DNA of 64,000 bases from Chitinophagales bacterium (GTDB lineage Bacteria > Bacteroidota > Bacteroidia > Chitinophagales > JADIYW01). The notes below the pieces were generated by a model. It ran no database searches. It was not told where the DNA came from and was given only the letters and a program-made list of their open reading frames with translations. The position numbers and the translations under genes were made by a program. Positions within the stretch are counted from its first letter, which is position 1, and each line of letters opens with the position of its first letter. Below are positions 21,173-30,065 of this stretch, in pieces. The stretch is from positions 1-64,000 of the forward strand of contig JAIBAX010000002.1 of the NCBI GenBank assembly GCA_019694955.1, given 5' to 3'.

Positions 21173-21949
21173 TTAATCTGATTTGATTACTTTGTCGATG
21201 AAGATGCCTTTATCGGTACTTACTTTTATTAGATATATGCCACTTGGTAAATCGCCGAGTGTTAAGTTAATACTCTCAGCCTCTACAACCTCGCTCTGAT
21301 ATGTCTTACCATCTATACCAATGATATCAATCGCTTGGATGATGAGTCCTTTTTTGTTACGAACATACAATTGATTGTTTGTCGGATTCGGATAAATACT
21401 GAAGTATTTATTTAATTCAAACTGCGGTATTCCAGTAGGTTTAATAACGAATACTGTATCATTTGTTGGATCAAACAAGACTAATGTATTATCAGCAGTT
21501 CTACCCAACATACTCCTAATTTTTATGGGAACATGTATGCCAACACCCGGCACATCGTCTTCAGTCACCAATTTAATTTCACCTATTGAACCAAACCCTT
21601 TTCTATTTCCATTATTGCTTTTATAAGAAATATCAATATCTCCATCCAACTCATTCGGCAAGAAAGAACTAGATTCTGACAAAAAACTGGTATTATTAGG
21701 TAAAAAGAAGAGCGTGTCCACCTTAACGTTTGCGGTGTCAATACGTATATGAAGAACGAACTCTGCTAAACTATCAATTGGATTTTGTGCTGTCCCCAAA
21801 ATGATATCAACTGAAAAATTAGTAGAAACCGGAACAGTATCCGCCGATGCCCTCAATTGAACGACCTCATTTACTCCTCCTGCGAAAGTCGATTTTTCTA
21901 TACCGAAACATAGAACCAAAAGAATTATATAAATGATATTCTTAGTCAT
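21173..21949 (-). CDS. T9SS type A sorting-domain protein with cohesin-like domain
   Basis: This 258-residue exported protein has a signal peptide (about 1-23). An N-terminal beta-sandwich (about 30-160; VPVSTNFSVDIILG ... GFGSIGEIKLV) has the strand order and wording of cohesin-like domains. The last about 80 residues form a type IX sorting domain (FSIYPNPTNNQLYV ... LPSGIYLIKVSTDKG). It should be secreted through T9SS. Cohesin-like domains mediate protein-protein contact, but no dockerin partner is visible here, so that role is inference only. Confidence 0.75.
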   Translation of the reverse strand: MTKNIIYIILLVLCFGIEKSTFAGGVNEVVQLRASADTVPVSTNFSVDIILGTAQNPIDSLAEFVLHIRIDTANVKVDTLFFLPNNTSFLSESSSFLPNELDGDIDISYKSNNGNRKGFGSIGEIKLVTEDDVPGVGIHVPIKIRSMLGRTADNTLVLFDPTNDTVFVIKPTGIPQFELNKYFSIYPNPTNNQLYVRNKKGLIIQAIDIIGIDGKTYQSEVVEAESINLTLGDLPSGIYLIKVSTDKGIFIDKVIKSD

Positions 21950-22094
21950 TTTAAAATTTATACGTCAAAAGTAAATCAAAAAATCTTATAAAAAATATCA
22001 ATATTTGCATGTTTGTTGTGTTTGTTCTTTATAATAATTTAAAAACAAACTATTATATAAATTGATAATCAAACATATATGAAATATAATTTGC

Positions 22095-23546
22095 ATGAAA
22101 AAAGACATATTGTTGATTATGGATATTAGGAGAAATAAATTTTTTAGGATTTATTTAGCTTTGACAAAAGTTAAGCAGCAACAATTTAGCCTTTTTGTAC
22201 AAAAGCACAAGCCTGAAAAAAACAATCTACAACAATTTTTGGATGCCATTGAGGATAGGAATCTATATGTCAATGAGTTTACTTTAGATAAAAGCCAGTT
22301 GTTTGCCAGAATTTCTGAGAAATCGATGTATGATGACGCCATCATACGGCAACATTTTTTCGAATTGAATCAGGTTTTAGCTTCCTTCTTACTTTTGGAA
22401 CATCATCGAAATGTGTATCCCTATTTTACATTTATAGAGATTTTTAATGAATTAGGTTTAGAAAGGGAAGTTTCGGACACCATTTTTGATTTTGAGAAAG
22501 TGTTGGCATCGAAACCAAAAGATGACAAAATGCTCACTCAAAGGTACAACCTTTTACAATATAAGAATGATTTAGATATCCAAAAGGGGAAAAGAGATGA
22601 CGGCAGCATCAGCCGACAAATGATGGATACTTTAGATGAATTCTATTTTTCGCAAAAACTTAGGTTGGCGTGCATTCTCCTCAACAATAAAAACATATGG
22701 GCGCAGGAGAAAGAGATTGTCCTTTTGAATGAAATTGTACAAACTGTTTCTGTATCCGGTTATTTCCATAATCCATATATTGCGTTGTATTTCAGTGTTT
22801 ACCAACTTCTAACGCTCAGCCAACCGGATAATTTATTAGAACAATCAGAAAGGATTATCATAGAGAATAAGGATGCCATGGATGCAAAGTCATTGCGTGA
22901 AATTTTCATCATTCTTCAAAATTTTTGTATTCGCAAATTGAAAGAAGGAGGCGTTTATTTTGAACAAAAACTGTTTGACATCTATAAAAGACAGATTGAA
23001 CTTGGGTTGATTGCCGAGAAAAATATCGTTTCGCCTTGGACATATAAGAACATTATCACGATCAGTTTTCGATTGAAAGAGTATGAATGGGCAAAAAACT
23101 TCATGACGGCATATAAAGATTTTCTCCCGGAAGGAGAGCGGGAAAATGCGTACAATTATAATCTTGCCAATTATTATTTCAGAACGGGTAATTATGAGAA
23201 GTCCATGCGCTTATTACAACGGCTGGAGTTTACAGATTTGTTTTATAAATTAGGATCAAAGCTTATTTTGCTAAAAATATATTTCGAACTCAATGAAGAA
23301 GAGGCTTTCGAAAATCATTGTATATCATTTAAAGGGTTTCTTACCAGAGAGAAAAAACTCAATATTGAACAAAGAAGACCCTATATAAACCAGATAAAAT
23401 TCAGCCACCTCATTTTTCAGAACAGACACCATAGAAGAAATTTGAAACTCATAGAGCAAAAGATTCAAAAAAATTCTACCGTTGCAGATATCCATTGGCT
23501 TATTGAGCAAATTAATATTAGAAAAAACATCACCAAAAATGGTTAG
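22095..23546 (+). CDS. Conserved hypothetical helical-repeat protein
   Basis: This cytoplasmic protein of 483 residues has no signal peptide. It is almost entirely helical, with repeat-like segments such as WAKNFMTAYKDFLPEGERENAYNYNLANYYFRTGNYEKSMRLLQRL (about 345-390) that look like degenerate TPR units. I do not recognise a named family. Upstream DNA is very AT-rich. The PI-PLC-like lipoprotein gene follows on the same strand 50 bp later, so the two may be co-transcribed. A scaffold or regulatory role is possible but unproven. Confidence 0.6.
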   Translation: MKKDILLIMDIRRNKFFRIYLALTKVKQQQFSLFVQKHKPEKNNLQQFLDAIEDRNLYVNEFTLDKSQLFARISEKSMYDDAIIRQHFFELNQVLASFLLLEHHRNVYPYFTFIEIFNELGLEREVSDTIFDFEKVLASKPKDDKMLTQRYNLLQYKNDLDIQKGKRDDGSISRQMMDTLDEFYFSQKLRLACILLNNKNIWAQEKEIVLLNEIVQTVSVSGYFHNPYIALYFSVYQLLTLSQPDNLLEQSERIIIENKDAMDAKSLREIFIILQNFCIRKLKEGGVYFEQKLFDIYKRQIELGLIAEKNIVSPWTYKNIITISFRLKEYEWAKNFMTAYKDFLPEGERENAYNYNLANYYFRTGNYEKSMRLLQRLEFTDLFYKLGSKLILLKIYFELNEEEAFENHCISFKGFLTREKKLNIEQRRPYINQIKFSHLIFQNRHHRRNLKLIEQKIQKNSTVADIHWLIEQINIRKNITKNG

Positions 23547-23596
23547 AAAAAGATTGACTTATACGATTATTTCATATATTCACATAAAATACACGT

Positions 23597-24466
23597 ATGA
23601 AAAATGGAATATGGATGATTTTTGTTTGCGTAGTTATTCTTGGTGGTTGCAAGAAAGAATCCTCTAAAGAAGCAGATAAGCAATTGTGTAACGGTCACAA
23701 CATCCTCTGTGGTAAAAAGTACAATGAAGTAGCCTATTTAGGGGCTCATAATGCCTTTAATTATAAAGGTCCTTTTGCTTTTCCCAATCAAAATATTTCC
23801 ATTACCAAACAATTGCAAATGGGCGTAAGGTGCTTTATGATTGATATTTACCTGGAGGGAGATAAGATTCTTGTCCACCATGGTGTAAAAGCCTTGGGGT
23901 ATCAAACCGGGGAACAAGTATTTGGGGAAGTACTCAATTTTATGGTTGACCACCCGGACGAAATTGTAACGCTGATACTGCAAAATGAGGCGGTAACAAC
24001 ATCAAAAATTGCAGCATTGTATGATGCGCTTGGATTAGATGTATTTGGATATCAACACGATGAAACTGCCGGCTGGCCGTACCTATCAGACATGATTGCT
24101 CAAAATAAGCGATTGGTGACATTCGTAGAAAACGACGATAGTGATATCGACGATTATCCTTATATCCTTGACGGGTATACTTATATGTTTGAAAATGAAT
24201 ATGAACACACGCAGATTTCTGATTTCAATTGTGATGAAAAAAGAGGCAGTGGTGGCAAAAGAGAAATCTACTTGCTGAATCACTGGATCGGATTATTAGG
24301 CGATGAGAACGGCGCTAAGAAAGTCAATAAGTTTGATTTTTTAGCGAATCAGGTAAAAGACTGCACCGAGGAAAAAAATCATATGGTTAACTTTGTAGCC
24401 TTGGATTTCGTAGATATTGGTGATGGGCTGGCAGTAGTAGATTCTATTAATGGCGTGAATGAATAG
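23597..24466 (+). CDS. PI-PLC X-domain lipoprotein
   Basis: This 289-residue lipoprotein (lipobox VVILGGC, C18) carries a phosphatidylinositol-specific phospholipase C X-like TIM barrel. The first catalytic histidine is in YLGAHNAFN (H51). The second lies in DIYLEGDKILVHHG (H94/H95) with an acidic residue at D83, matching the two-histidine chemistry of the family. It would act on phosphodiester lipids or glycans outside the cytoplasmic membrane. The true substrate is unknown. The calcium-independent bacterial form is the expected type. Confidence 0.78.
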   Translation: MKNGIWMIFVCVVILGGCKKESSKEADKQLCNGHNILCGKKYNEVAYLGAHNAFNYKGPFAFPNQNISITKQLQMGVRCFMIDIYLEGDKILVHHGVKALGYQTGEQVFGEVLNFMVDHPDEIVTLILQNEAVTTSKIAALYDALGLDVFGYQHDETAGWPYLSDMIAQNKRLVTFVENDDSDIDDYPYILDGYTYMFENEYEHTQISDFNCDEKRGSGGKREIYLLNHWIGLLGDENGAKKVNKFDFLANQVKDCTEEKNHMVNFVALDFVDIGDGLAVVDSINGVNE

Positions 24467-24472
24467 AAAATG

Positions 24473-25381
24473 CTAAATGTTGAATGATGTTCTGAGAAAT
24501 GCTTTCATGTCGAAATCATTGTGCATTTCCAGCCATTGAATTTCTTTGTCCTTTTGAAACCAAGTCATCTGTCGTTTTGCATATTGTCTGGTGTGAATCT
24601 TAATGAGTTCTACAGCTTGTTCGAAAGTCATTTTTCCTTCAAAATGATCAAAAAGTTCTTTGTAACCGACGGTTTGTAAAGCATTCAGGTGTTTAAAGGA
24701 TTGGAAGGCACAGGCTTCTTCTAAAAGACCGGCTTCCATCATCTGATCTACACGTTTAAAGATTCTATCTTCTAGGTGTGTTTTATCCCATCTCAACCCT
24801 AATTTTACTATGTTGAAAGGGCGGTCTTTTTTATTATCCTTTCTAAAATAAGAGATAGGCTTACCAGTAAAAAGCAGCACTTCTGCCGCACGAATGACCC
24901 GCTGTGTATTTGCTCTGTCAATACTATTAAATGTTTCGGGATCTTTTTCCTCCAACTCGTGCAACAAAAATGGCAACCCTTCTTCTTTAACTCTTTTGTT
25001 GAGTGCTTCCCTGAAAGCCATGTCTATTGGTGGCATGTCGTCCATTCCTTCACAAAGTGCCTTTATGTATAATCCTGTACCTCCTGCTATTACCACTGTA
25101 TTTCTGTCGGAAAGTACCTGATGTATCGCTCTCAACGCATCACTTTCATAATCGCCGACGCTATAATGTTGCTGTATAGAAACATGTCCAATAAGATGAT
25201 GGGGTACTTCTTCTAATTCTTGTTGTGAAGGTTTTGCAACACCAATATTTAATTCGGAATAAATTTGTCTGGAATCGGCAGAGATTATTTCTGTGTCGTG
25301 CATTTTTGCCAACTCAATAGCAAAACTTGTTTTCCCTGAGGCCGTAGGACCACAAATGATATAGGCGGTTTTTCCTTTCAT
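24473..25381 (-). CDS. miaA: tRNA dimethylallyltransferase
   Basis: This 302-residue enzyme transfers a dimethylallyl group to N6 of A37 in tRNAs that read UNN codons. The P-loop GPTASGKT is at residues 11-18, followed by the substrate-binding DSRQIY. The IAGGTGLYIKAL and RAAEVL motifs are present, and a C-terminal HTRQYAKRQMTWFQKD segment contacts tRNA. Length is normal. Its start overlaps the end of cca by 4 bp (ATGA), showing translational coupling in a run of tRNA-maturation genes. Confidence 0.95.
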   Translation of the reverse strand: MKGKTAYIICGPTASGKTSFAIELAKMHDTEIISADSRQIYSELNIGVAKPSQQELEEVPHHLIGHVSIQQHYSVGDYESDALRAIHQVLSDRNTVVIAGGTGLYIKALCEGMDDMPPIDMAFREALNKRVKEEGLPFLLHELEEKDPETFNSIDRANTQRVIRAAEVLLFTGKPISYFRKDNKKDRPFNIVKLGLRWDKTHLEDRIFKRVDQMMEAGLLEEACAFQSFKHLNALQTVGYKELFDHFEGKMTFEQAVELIKIHTRQYAKRQMTWFQKDKEIQWLEMHNDFDMKAFLRTSFNI

Positions 25382-26814
25382 GCATTTTGTGGAACTACCG
25401 TTAGCCCAATTTCCAGCCCTTTTTGTATCATAAATTCATACGCTTCGTGATACTCATTTCTAATGTCACCATCTAAAATGCCTTCGCGAATGAAATTCTT
25501 GATAATGCCCACTTCTTTGCAGGGAGTTAATCCAAATGTTTGCATAATTAACTCTCCGGATATGGGTGGTTGCCAGTTGCGCAACCTATCACGTTCTTCT
25601 ACTTCTTCAATTTTTTGCTTGACAAGTTGGAGATTTTTGGTATACTTCCTTACTTTCTCCGGGTTCTTAGAGGTGATATCAGCCTCGCATAATAGCAGCA
25701 GTGCTTCCAAATCCTCATCAGCCTCTACAATTAAGCGACGAATGGCCGAGTCTGTTATGTTTTCTTTAGTAAGACTGATGGGGCGAAGGTGTAATGCTAC
25801 CAGTTTCTGAACAAATTTCATTTTCTCGTTCAAAGGCAGCTTTAAAGCGGTAAAAATTTTTGGCACCATACGTGCACCTACGGCATCATGACCGTGAAAT
25901 GTCCAACCATGCCCTTCCTCAAACCGCTGTGTATTAGGCTTAGCGATGTCGTGGAGGATGGCTGCCCAACGCAACCAGAGATCACCACCTCTGTCAACGA
26001 CATTATCCAACACTTTTAGGGTATGGTAGAAATTGTCTTTATGACCATAGTTTTCTACTTGCGCAACACCTTGTAAACGAGCCATTTCCGGAAAAATGAC
26101 TTGTAGTAATCCAGTATTAAACAAATGCTTGAATCCCAAAGAAGGCTTTTCAGTCATAACGATCTTATTAATTTCATCTATGATGCGCTCTTGAGAGACG
26201 ATTTTTATACGTTCTTTTAAAGGTTCTATGGCTTTGTAAGTGGTGTGTTCAATCTTGAAATTTAACTGCGTCGCAAAGCGTATAGCACGCATCATACGCA
26301 ATGGGTCGTCATCAAAAGTTTCGGTAGGTGTCAGCGGCGTTCTGATGATACCGTTTTCTAAATCCGCTAGTCCGTTGAAAGGATCCACAATATTTCCGAA
26401 ATCTTCGCCGGAGAGTGCTATTGCTAGCGCATTTATAGTAAAATCTCTGCGATTTTGGTCGTCTTCAATGGTACCATCTTCAACGATAGGCTTTCTACTC
26501 TCTCTTCTATAAGATTCCTTTCTGGCGCCAACAAATTCCACATCTATACCATTGTAATGGAACATGGCCGTGCCAAAATTTTTAAAATAACTGACATGTA
26601 TATTGGCTGATAATAACCCGGCTGTTTTCTTGGCCAATTCGATACCACTTCCTTCACAAACAATGTCAATGTCTTTACAAGGTCTTCCTAAAAGGAGGTC
26701 TCTAACATATCCGCCAATGGCAAACGCAGGGACATGCATGTCCGCTGCTGCTGCTGCAACGTTCTCAAGGATATACCTTTCTTCTGTAGAAACTTTGTCT
26801 TTAATAGAAAACAT
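25378..26814 (-). CDS. cca: CCA tRNA nucleotidyltransferase with HD domain
   Basis: This 478-residue class II nucleotidyltransferase adds or repairs the 3' CCA of tRNA. The head motif FAIGGYVRDLLLGRPCKDIDIVCEG (about 36-60) has the G-[GS] and DxD catalytic elements. The RRDFTINALA segment follows, and an HD domain (HDIAKP, near 290) lies in the C-terminal half. The tRNA-Cys gene in this window lacks an encoded CCA, in keeping with a need for this enzyme. It is coupled to miaA and lies 24 bp after tsaC. Confidence 0.92.
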   Translation of the reverse strand: MFSIKDKVSTEERYILENVAAAAADMHVPAFAIGGYVRDLLLGRPCKDIDIVCEGSGIELAKKTAGLLSANIHVSYFKNFGTAMFHYNGIDVEFVGARKESYRRESRKPIVEDGTIEDDQNRRDFTINALAIALSGEDFGNIVDPFNGLADLENGIIRTPLTPTETFDDDPLRMMRAIRFATQLNFKIEHTTYKAIEPLKERIKIVSQERIIDEINKIVMTEKPSLGFKHLFNTGLLQVIFPEMARLQGVAQVENYGHKDNFYHTLKVLDNVVDRGGDLWLRWAAILHDIAKPNTQRFEEGHGWTFHGHDAVGARMVPKIFTALKLPLNEKMKFVQKLVALHLRPISLTKENITDSAIRRLIVEADEDLEALLLLCEADITSKNPEKVRKYTKNLQLVKQKIEEVEERDRLRNWQPPISGELIMQTFGLTPCKEVGIIKNFIREGILDGDIRNEYHEAYEFMIQKGLEIGLTVVPQNA

Positions 26815-26838
26815 GAAGGGACAAATTTATGAATAATT

Positions 26839-27402
26839 CTATTCACGAATGACTTCGAGATTACTAGACTCGTCAAATTTGACTATTTTACTAGCATGTC
26901 CTTTGGAGGAATCAAATTTAGGGTCAATGATTTTATCCACTTTGCTTTTAACATCTTCGTGGATATCAATAAACGCCTTAGGATATGGCTCGCCGGAGAG
27001 ATTGGCGGAGGTGCTGATAATTGGTTTGCCCAATTCTTTAATTAATGCAGCTGAAAATCCGGATTTTACCACCCGCACAGCAACACTACCATCGGCAGCA
27101 AGTACTGATTCCGGGAGATTTTTTGCCTTTGGATATATTATAGTAAAAGGTCTTTCAAAATCTTCTTTGATGAGGGAGAATGCTTTCTCAGGGATAAAGC
27201 TTACATATTTCGCCAACATCTCTAGTGAATCTACCAATATGATACAGGCTTTATCGGCCTTTCTTTTCTTTAAACGATAAACTTTCTTAACGGCTTTTTC
27301 ATTTAGGGCATCACAACCAACACCCCAAATGGTATCTGTTGGGTACAGTATTATGCCACCCTGCTCAAGAATTTCTTTGGTTATATTGATTTCGTCTTTC
27401 AT
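26839..27402 (-). CDS. tsaC: L-threonylcarbamoyladenylate synthase (Sua5/YciO/YrdC)
   Basis: This 187-residue single-domain YrdC-fold enzyme makes threonylcarbamoyl-AMP from threonine, bicarbonate and ATP for t6A37 modification of ANN-decoding tRNAs. Typical elements are ILYPTDTIWGVGCDA, YRLKKRKADKACIILV and a PIISTSANLSGEPYPK segment. It lacks the extra C-terminal Sua5 domain. It sits between a glycosyltransferase gene and cca in a tightly spaced operon. Confidence 0.9.
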   Translation of the reverse strand: MKDEINITKEILEQGGIILYPTDTIWGVGCDALNEKAVKKVYRLKKRKADKACIILVDSLEMLAKYVSFIPEKAFSLIKEDFERPFTIIYPKAKNLPESVLAADGSVAVRVVKSGFSAALIKELGKPIISTSANLSGEPYPKAFIDIHEDVKSKVDKIIDPKFDSSKGHASKIVKFDESSNLEVIRE

Positions 27403-27410
27403 AATATCAA

Positions 27411-28523
27411 CTACAATAAAGAACTATATAGTTCCATAATTTTTTTAGTTTGGTGCAAAGGTTCAAATTTTTTTATGAATTCCGAGTTTTTATTTCTTTT
27501 CTCAATCAAATCTTCATCATTTTGAAACATTAAATTAATAGCATTCGCTATTTGTTCCATGTTTCCGGGATCTACCATGGAGCATCCTTCTCCGGCAACT
27601 TCCTTTAATCCGCCTTTGTCTGAGGTAATCACCGAGATGCCCATTTTCTGCGCTTCCAAAACCGGAAGTCCAAATCCTTCATATTGCGATGGATAAATTA
27701 ACCCTTTAGCCATAGCATAAATACAGGGAATATCATACCAAAGGATATGTTCCAAAAAAAACAATCTATGTGACAGCTGCCATTTCACCCCTAGCTTCCG
27801 AATGGCATCAATACCATGACTCCCGATAATTACTAAAGGAACATCCTGATTTTCGGGCAAGGAAAGCGCCTTTAAGACCGTTTCAATATTCTTTCTTGGG
27901 TTGCCAGTGCCAACAAATAAGAGAAAATCCTCGGGTAAATGAAATTCTTTTCTTTTCTTATCGATGACTTCGTAGGTATAAACATGTTCGTATTCTTGTC
28001 CCCATGTTTGATAACATACCTGAATCTTCTCTTCTGGAATTTTTAACAACTCGATTAAATCTTCTTTTGTTGACTCAGATATAGCAATGATTTTGTCGGC
28101 TTTTTGACAAGCTTTCTTCACTTTTGCTTTAAAAACCATTCTGTCGAAAAATGGGAAATGCTTGGGATAGCGCATGAAAATAAGGTCATGAATGGTAACC
28201 ACACTTTTAATACCTGAAGGCATACCTACTGGCAACTCGTTGCTAAGTCCATGGTAGAGTTGAATTTGCTGTTGCCTTAAATCTTTAACAATTCCTTTGG
28301 CTCGCCAAGTATTGGGATTGCCTCCTTGAACAAAAGAAGTTCTTGTTTTAAAAAACGAATTGTCAAAAACAGTGTTTTTCAAATACGCTTGGTGTGCGAA
28401 GATGGTGTACTGATGCTCTGGAGAAAACCTGACAAGATTGCGCAATAATGTTCTGGAGTAGTTGCCAAGTCCGGTGCTATTCTGAAAAATTCTTTTCCCA
28501 TCAAAGCCAATATGCATGCTCAT
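27411..28523 (-). CDS. Family 4-type glycosyltransferase
   Basis: This GT-B glycosyltransferase of about 370 residues has an N-terminal acceptor half (MHIGFDGKRIFQNSTGLGNYSRTLL). The C-terminal nucleotide-sugar half has the GT4 E-x7-E motif in EGFGLPVLEAQ (near 280-290). It probably builds surface polysaccharide or a glycoconjugate; donor and acceptor are unknown. The start at ATG 28523 lies 4 bp after the dapD stop, and ATG 28517 is an alternative. It is the only envelope gene in a run of lysine-pathway and tRNA-maturation genes. Confidence 0.87.
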   Translation of the reverse strand: MSMHIGFDGKRIFQNSTGLGNYSRTLLRNLVRFSPEHQYTIFAHQAYLKNTVFDNSFFKTRTSFVQGGNPNTWRAKGIVKDLRQQQIQLYHGLSNELPVGMPSGIKSVVTIHDLIFMRYPKHFPFFDRMVFKAKVKKACQKADKIIAISESTKEDLIELLKIPEEKIQVCYQTWGQEYEHVYTYEVIDKKRKEFHLPEDFLLFVGTGNPRKNIETVLKALSLPENQDVPLVIIGSHGIDAIRKLGVKWQLSHRLFFLEHILWYDIPCIYAMAKGLIYPSQYEGFGLPVLEAQKMGISVITSDKGGLKEVAGEGCSMVDPGNMEQIANAINLMFQNDEDLIEKRNKNSEFIKKFEPLHQTKKIMELYSSLL

Positions 28524-28527
28524 CAAA

Positions 28528-29343
28528 TTATACGGAAACACTAAAATCTCTCAAAGCATCATTCAGCGACGTTTTAAGATCGGTAGATGGTTTCCTTTTG
28601 CCAATAATTAATGCACAAGGTACTTGAAAATCTCCGGCCGGAAATGTTTTGGTGATACTTCCTGGAATTACCACAGAACGCTCCGGAACAACGCCTCTGT
28701 ATTCGATAGGTTGCTCTCCGGTAACATCGATGATTTTTGTACTCATAGTCAGTACGACATTTGCACCTAAAACGGCTTCTTTTTCTACCCGAACACCTTC
28801 AACCACAATACATCTGGAGCCAATAAAACAGTCATCCTCAATAACAACCGGGGCAGCTTGTACGGGCTCTAAGACGCCTCCAATGCCAACACCACCGCTC
28901 AGGTGAACATTTTTGCCAATCTGTGCACATGAGCCAACCGTTGCCCACGTATCCACCATTGTGCCGCTACCTACATAAGCTCCAATGTTTACGTACGAAG
29001 GCATGAGGATAACGCCCTTCTCCAAAAAAGAACCGTGGCGAGCAATTGCATGTGGCACCACGCGTACACCAAGATCTTTATAATGGCGCTTCAAAGGAAT
29101 TTTGTCATGGAATTCAAAGGGGCCTACTTCTATCGTTTCCATCTTCTGTATTGGAAAGTATAGAATTACACCCTTCTTTACCCAATCATTTACAATCCAT
29201 TTGTCTGCTACCTTCTCGGCAACCCTTATTTCACCTTTATCTAATAAAGAAACAAGTGCCTGAATAGTTTCCTGTGTGTTTTTATCTTCCAGCAAGCTAC
29301 GATTTTCCCAAGCTGCCTCAATAATCTTTCTTAAATCATCCAT
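28528..29343 (-). CDS. dapD: Tetrahydrodipicolinate N-succinyltransferase
   Basis: This 271-residue trimeric left-handed beta-helix enzyme uses succinyl-CoA to succinylate tetrahydrodipicolinate, a step to lysine and meso-diaminopimelate for peptidoglycan. Hexapeptide repeats are clear (about 100-210: VNIGAYVGSGTMVDTWATVGSCAQIGKNV). The start is set at ATG 29343 (MDDLRKIIEAAW) because the -7 box at 29364-29371 lies upstream. The longer frame to 29406 would be outside the transcript. Confidence 0.95.
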   Translation of the reverse strand: MDDLRKIIEAAWENRSLLEDKNTQETIQALVSLLDKGEIRVAEKVADKWIVNDWVKKGVILYFPIQKMETIEVGPFEFHDKIPLKRHYKDLGVRVVPHAIARHGSFLEKGVILMPSYVNIGAYVGSGTMVDTWATVGSCAQIGKNVHLSGGVGIGGVLEPVQAAPVVIEDDCFIGSRCIVVEGVRVEKEAVLGANVVLTMSTKIIDVTGEQPIEYRGVVPERSVVIPGSITKTFPAGDFQVPCALIIGKRKPSTDLKTSLNDALRDFSVSV

Positions 29344-29363
29344 TTGTCTTAATTTTGAACCCA

Positions 29364-29371
29364 CAAAAATA
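29364..29371 (-). promoter_or_regulatory. -7 promoter box of dapD operon
   Basis: On the minus strand TATTTTTG matches TAnnTTTG and lies 20 bases before the dapD ATG. It supports the shorter dapD start and drives the dapD-GT-tsaC-cca-miaA run. Confidence 0.55.
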
Positions 29372-29415
29372 AACAAACAATTTTGCCGTTTTAAAGATAT
29401 TGCCATATGAGTTAC

Positions 29416-30015
29416 ATGAAGAAATTATTATGCATTGTTTTTGCACTGGGCGTATTTTCTTGCCAGCAAAATAAAAAAGTCACGATACGTGATAATCAAG
29501 GGAATGTTATCTATCAATACTATGTACTTTCAAAAGATATGAAAGTAAAAAATGGGCCCTATGAGGCGTTCTACGAAGATGGTACTTTAATGGAGAAAGC
29601 AACATATAAGCAAGGCGTATTAGAAGGGGAAAGAAATCTTTATTATCCCAATGGTGCGGTAAATGTAGTAGAACATTATAAGGAAGGTGTCTTTGAAGGT
29701 TCTTATGCAGAATTTTTTAATCATGGCGGGAAAAAATCTGAGGGACAATACGTAAACAATGAGATGACAGGATTGTGGAAGTTTTATTTCAATGAGCCTA
29801 AGAATCAACTCAGAGAAGAAATACATTTTGAGAAAAATCTTGAAAATGGGCCATATGTACTTTACTCAAAGAAGGGTTTTCGTTTAGAAAGTGGCAACTA
29901 TAAGAATGGTTTTGAAGAAGGAAAGATCCAAATCTTCGACACTATTTCTGGGAAATTAATTCGCGAAACTGTTTTCAAAGACAGCATGGTATTGGAAACC
30001 AAGCGCATTCAATAA
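29416..30015 (+). CDS. YwqK-like MORN-repeat lipoprotein
   Basis: This protein of about 199 residues (start ATG 29416; ATG 29407 also possible) has a lipoprotein signal MKKLLCIVFALGVFSC with the lipidated cysteine at residue 16. The body carries about five MORN-type repeats (GPYEAFYEDGTLMEKATYKQG, YVLYSKKGFRLESGNYKNG). Such proteins are often called YwqK-family antitoxins by homology, but no toxin gene lies next to it. A structural envelope role is at least as likely. Confidence 0.75.
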   Translation: MKKLLCIVFALGVFSCQQNKKVTIRDNQGNVIYQYYVLSKDMKVKNGPYEAFYEDGTLMEKATYKQGVLEGERNLYYPNGAVNVVEHYKEGVFEGSYAEFFNHGGKKSEGQYVNNEMTGLWKFYFNEPKNQLREEIHFEKNLENGPYVLYSKKGFRLESGNYKNGFEEGKIQIFDTISGKLIRETVFKDSMVLETKRIQ

Positions 30016-30039
30016 AAAAGCCACCGATGGTGGTGGCTT
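30012..30039 (-). terminator. Terminator for the sigma/head-GIN gene run
   Basis: On the minus strand AAGCCACC and GGTGGCTT form an 8-bp stem with a 6-base loop, followed by a T-run (A-run on the + strand at 30012-30017). It lies just after the DUF2807 gene and overlaps the stop of the convergent gene. Confidence 0.8.
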
Positions 30040-30065
30040 AAGATAACATAATCTTATAAACAGAA

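Noticed and set aside
29407-30015. Toxin-antitoxin pair based on YwqK naming
   Set aside because: No toxin-like gene is next to it; MORN-repeat lipoproteins are often mislabelled antitoxins.
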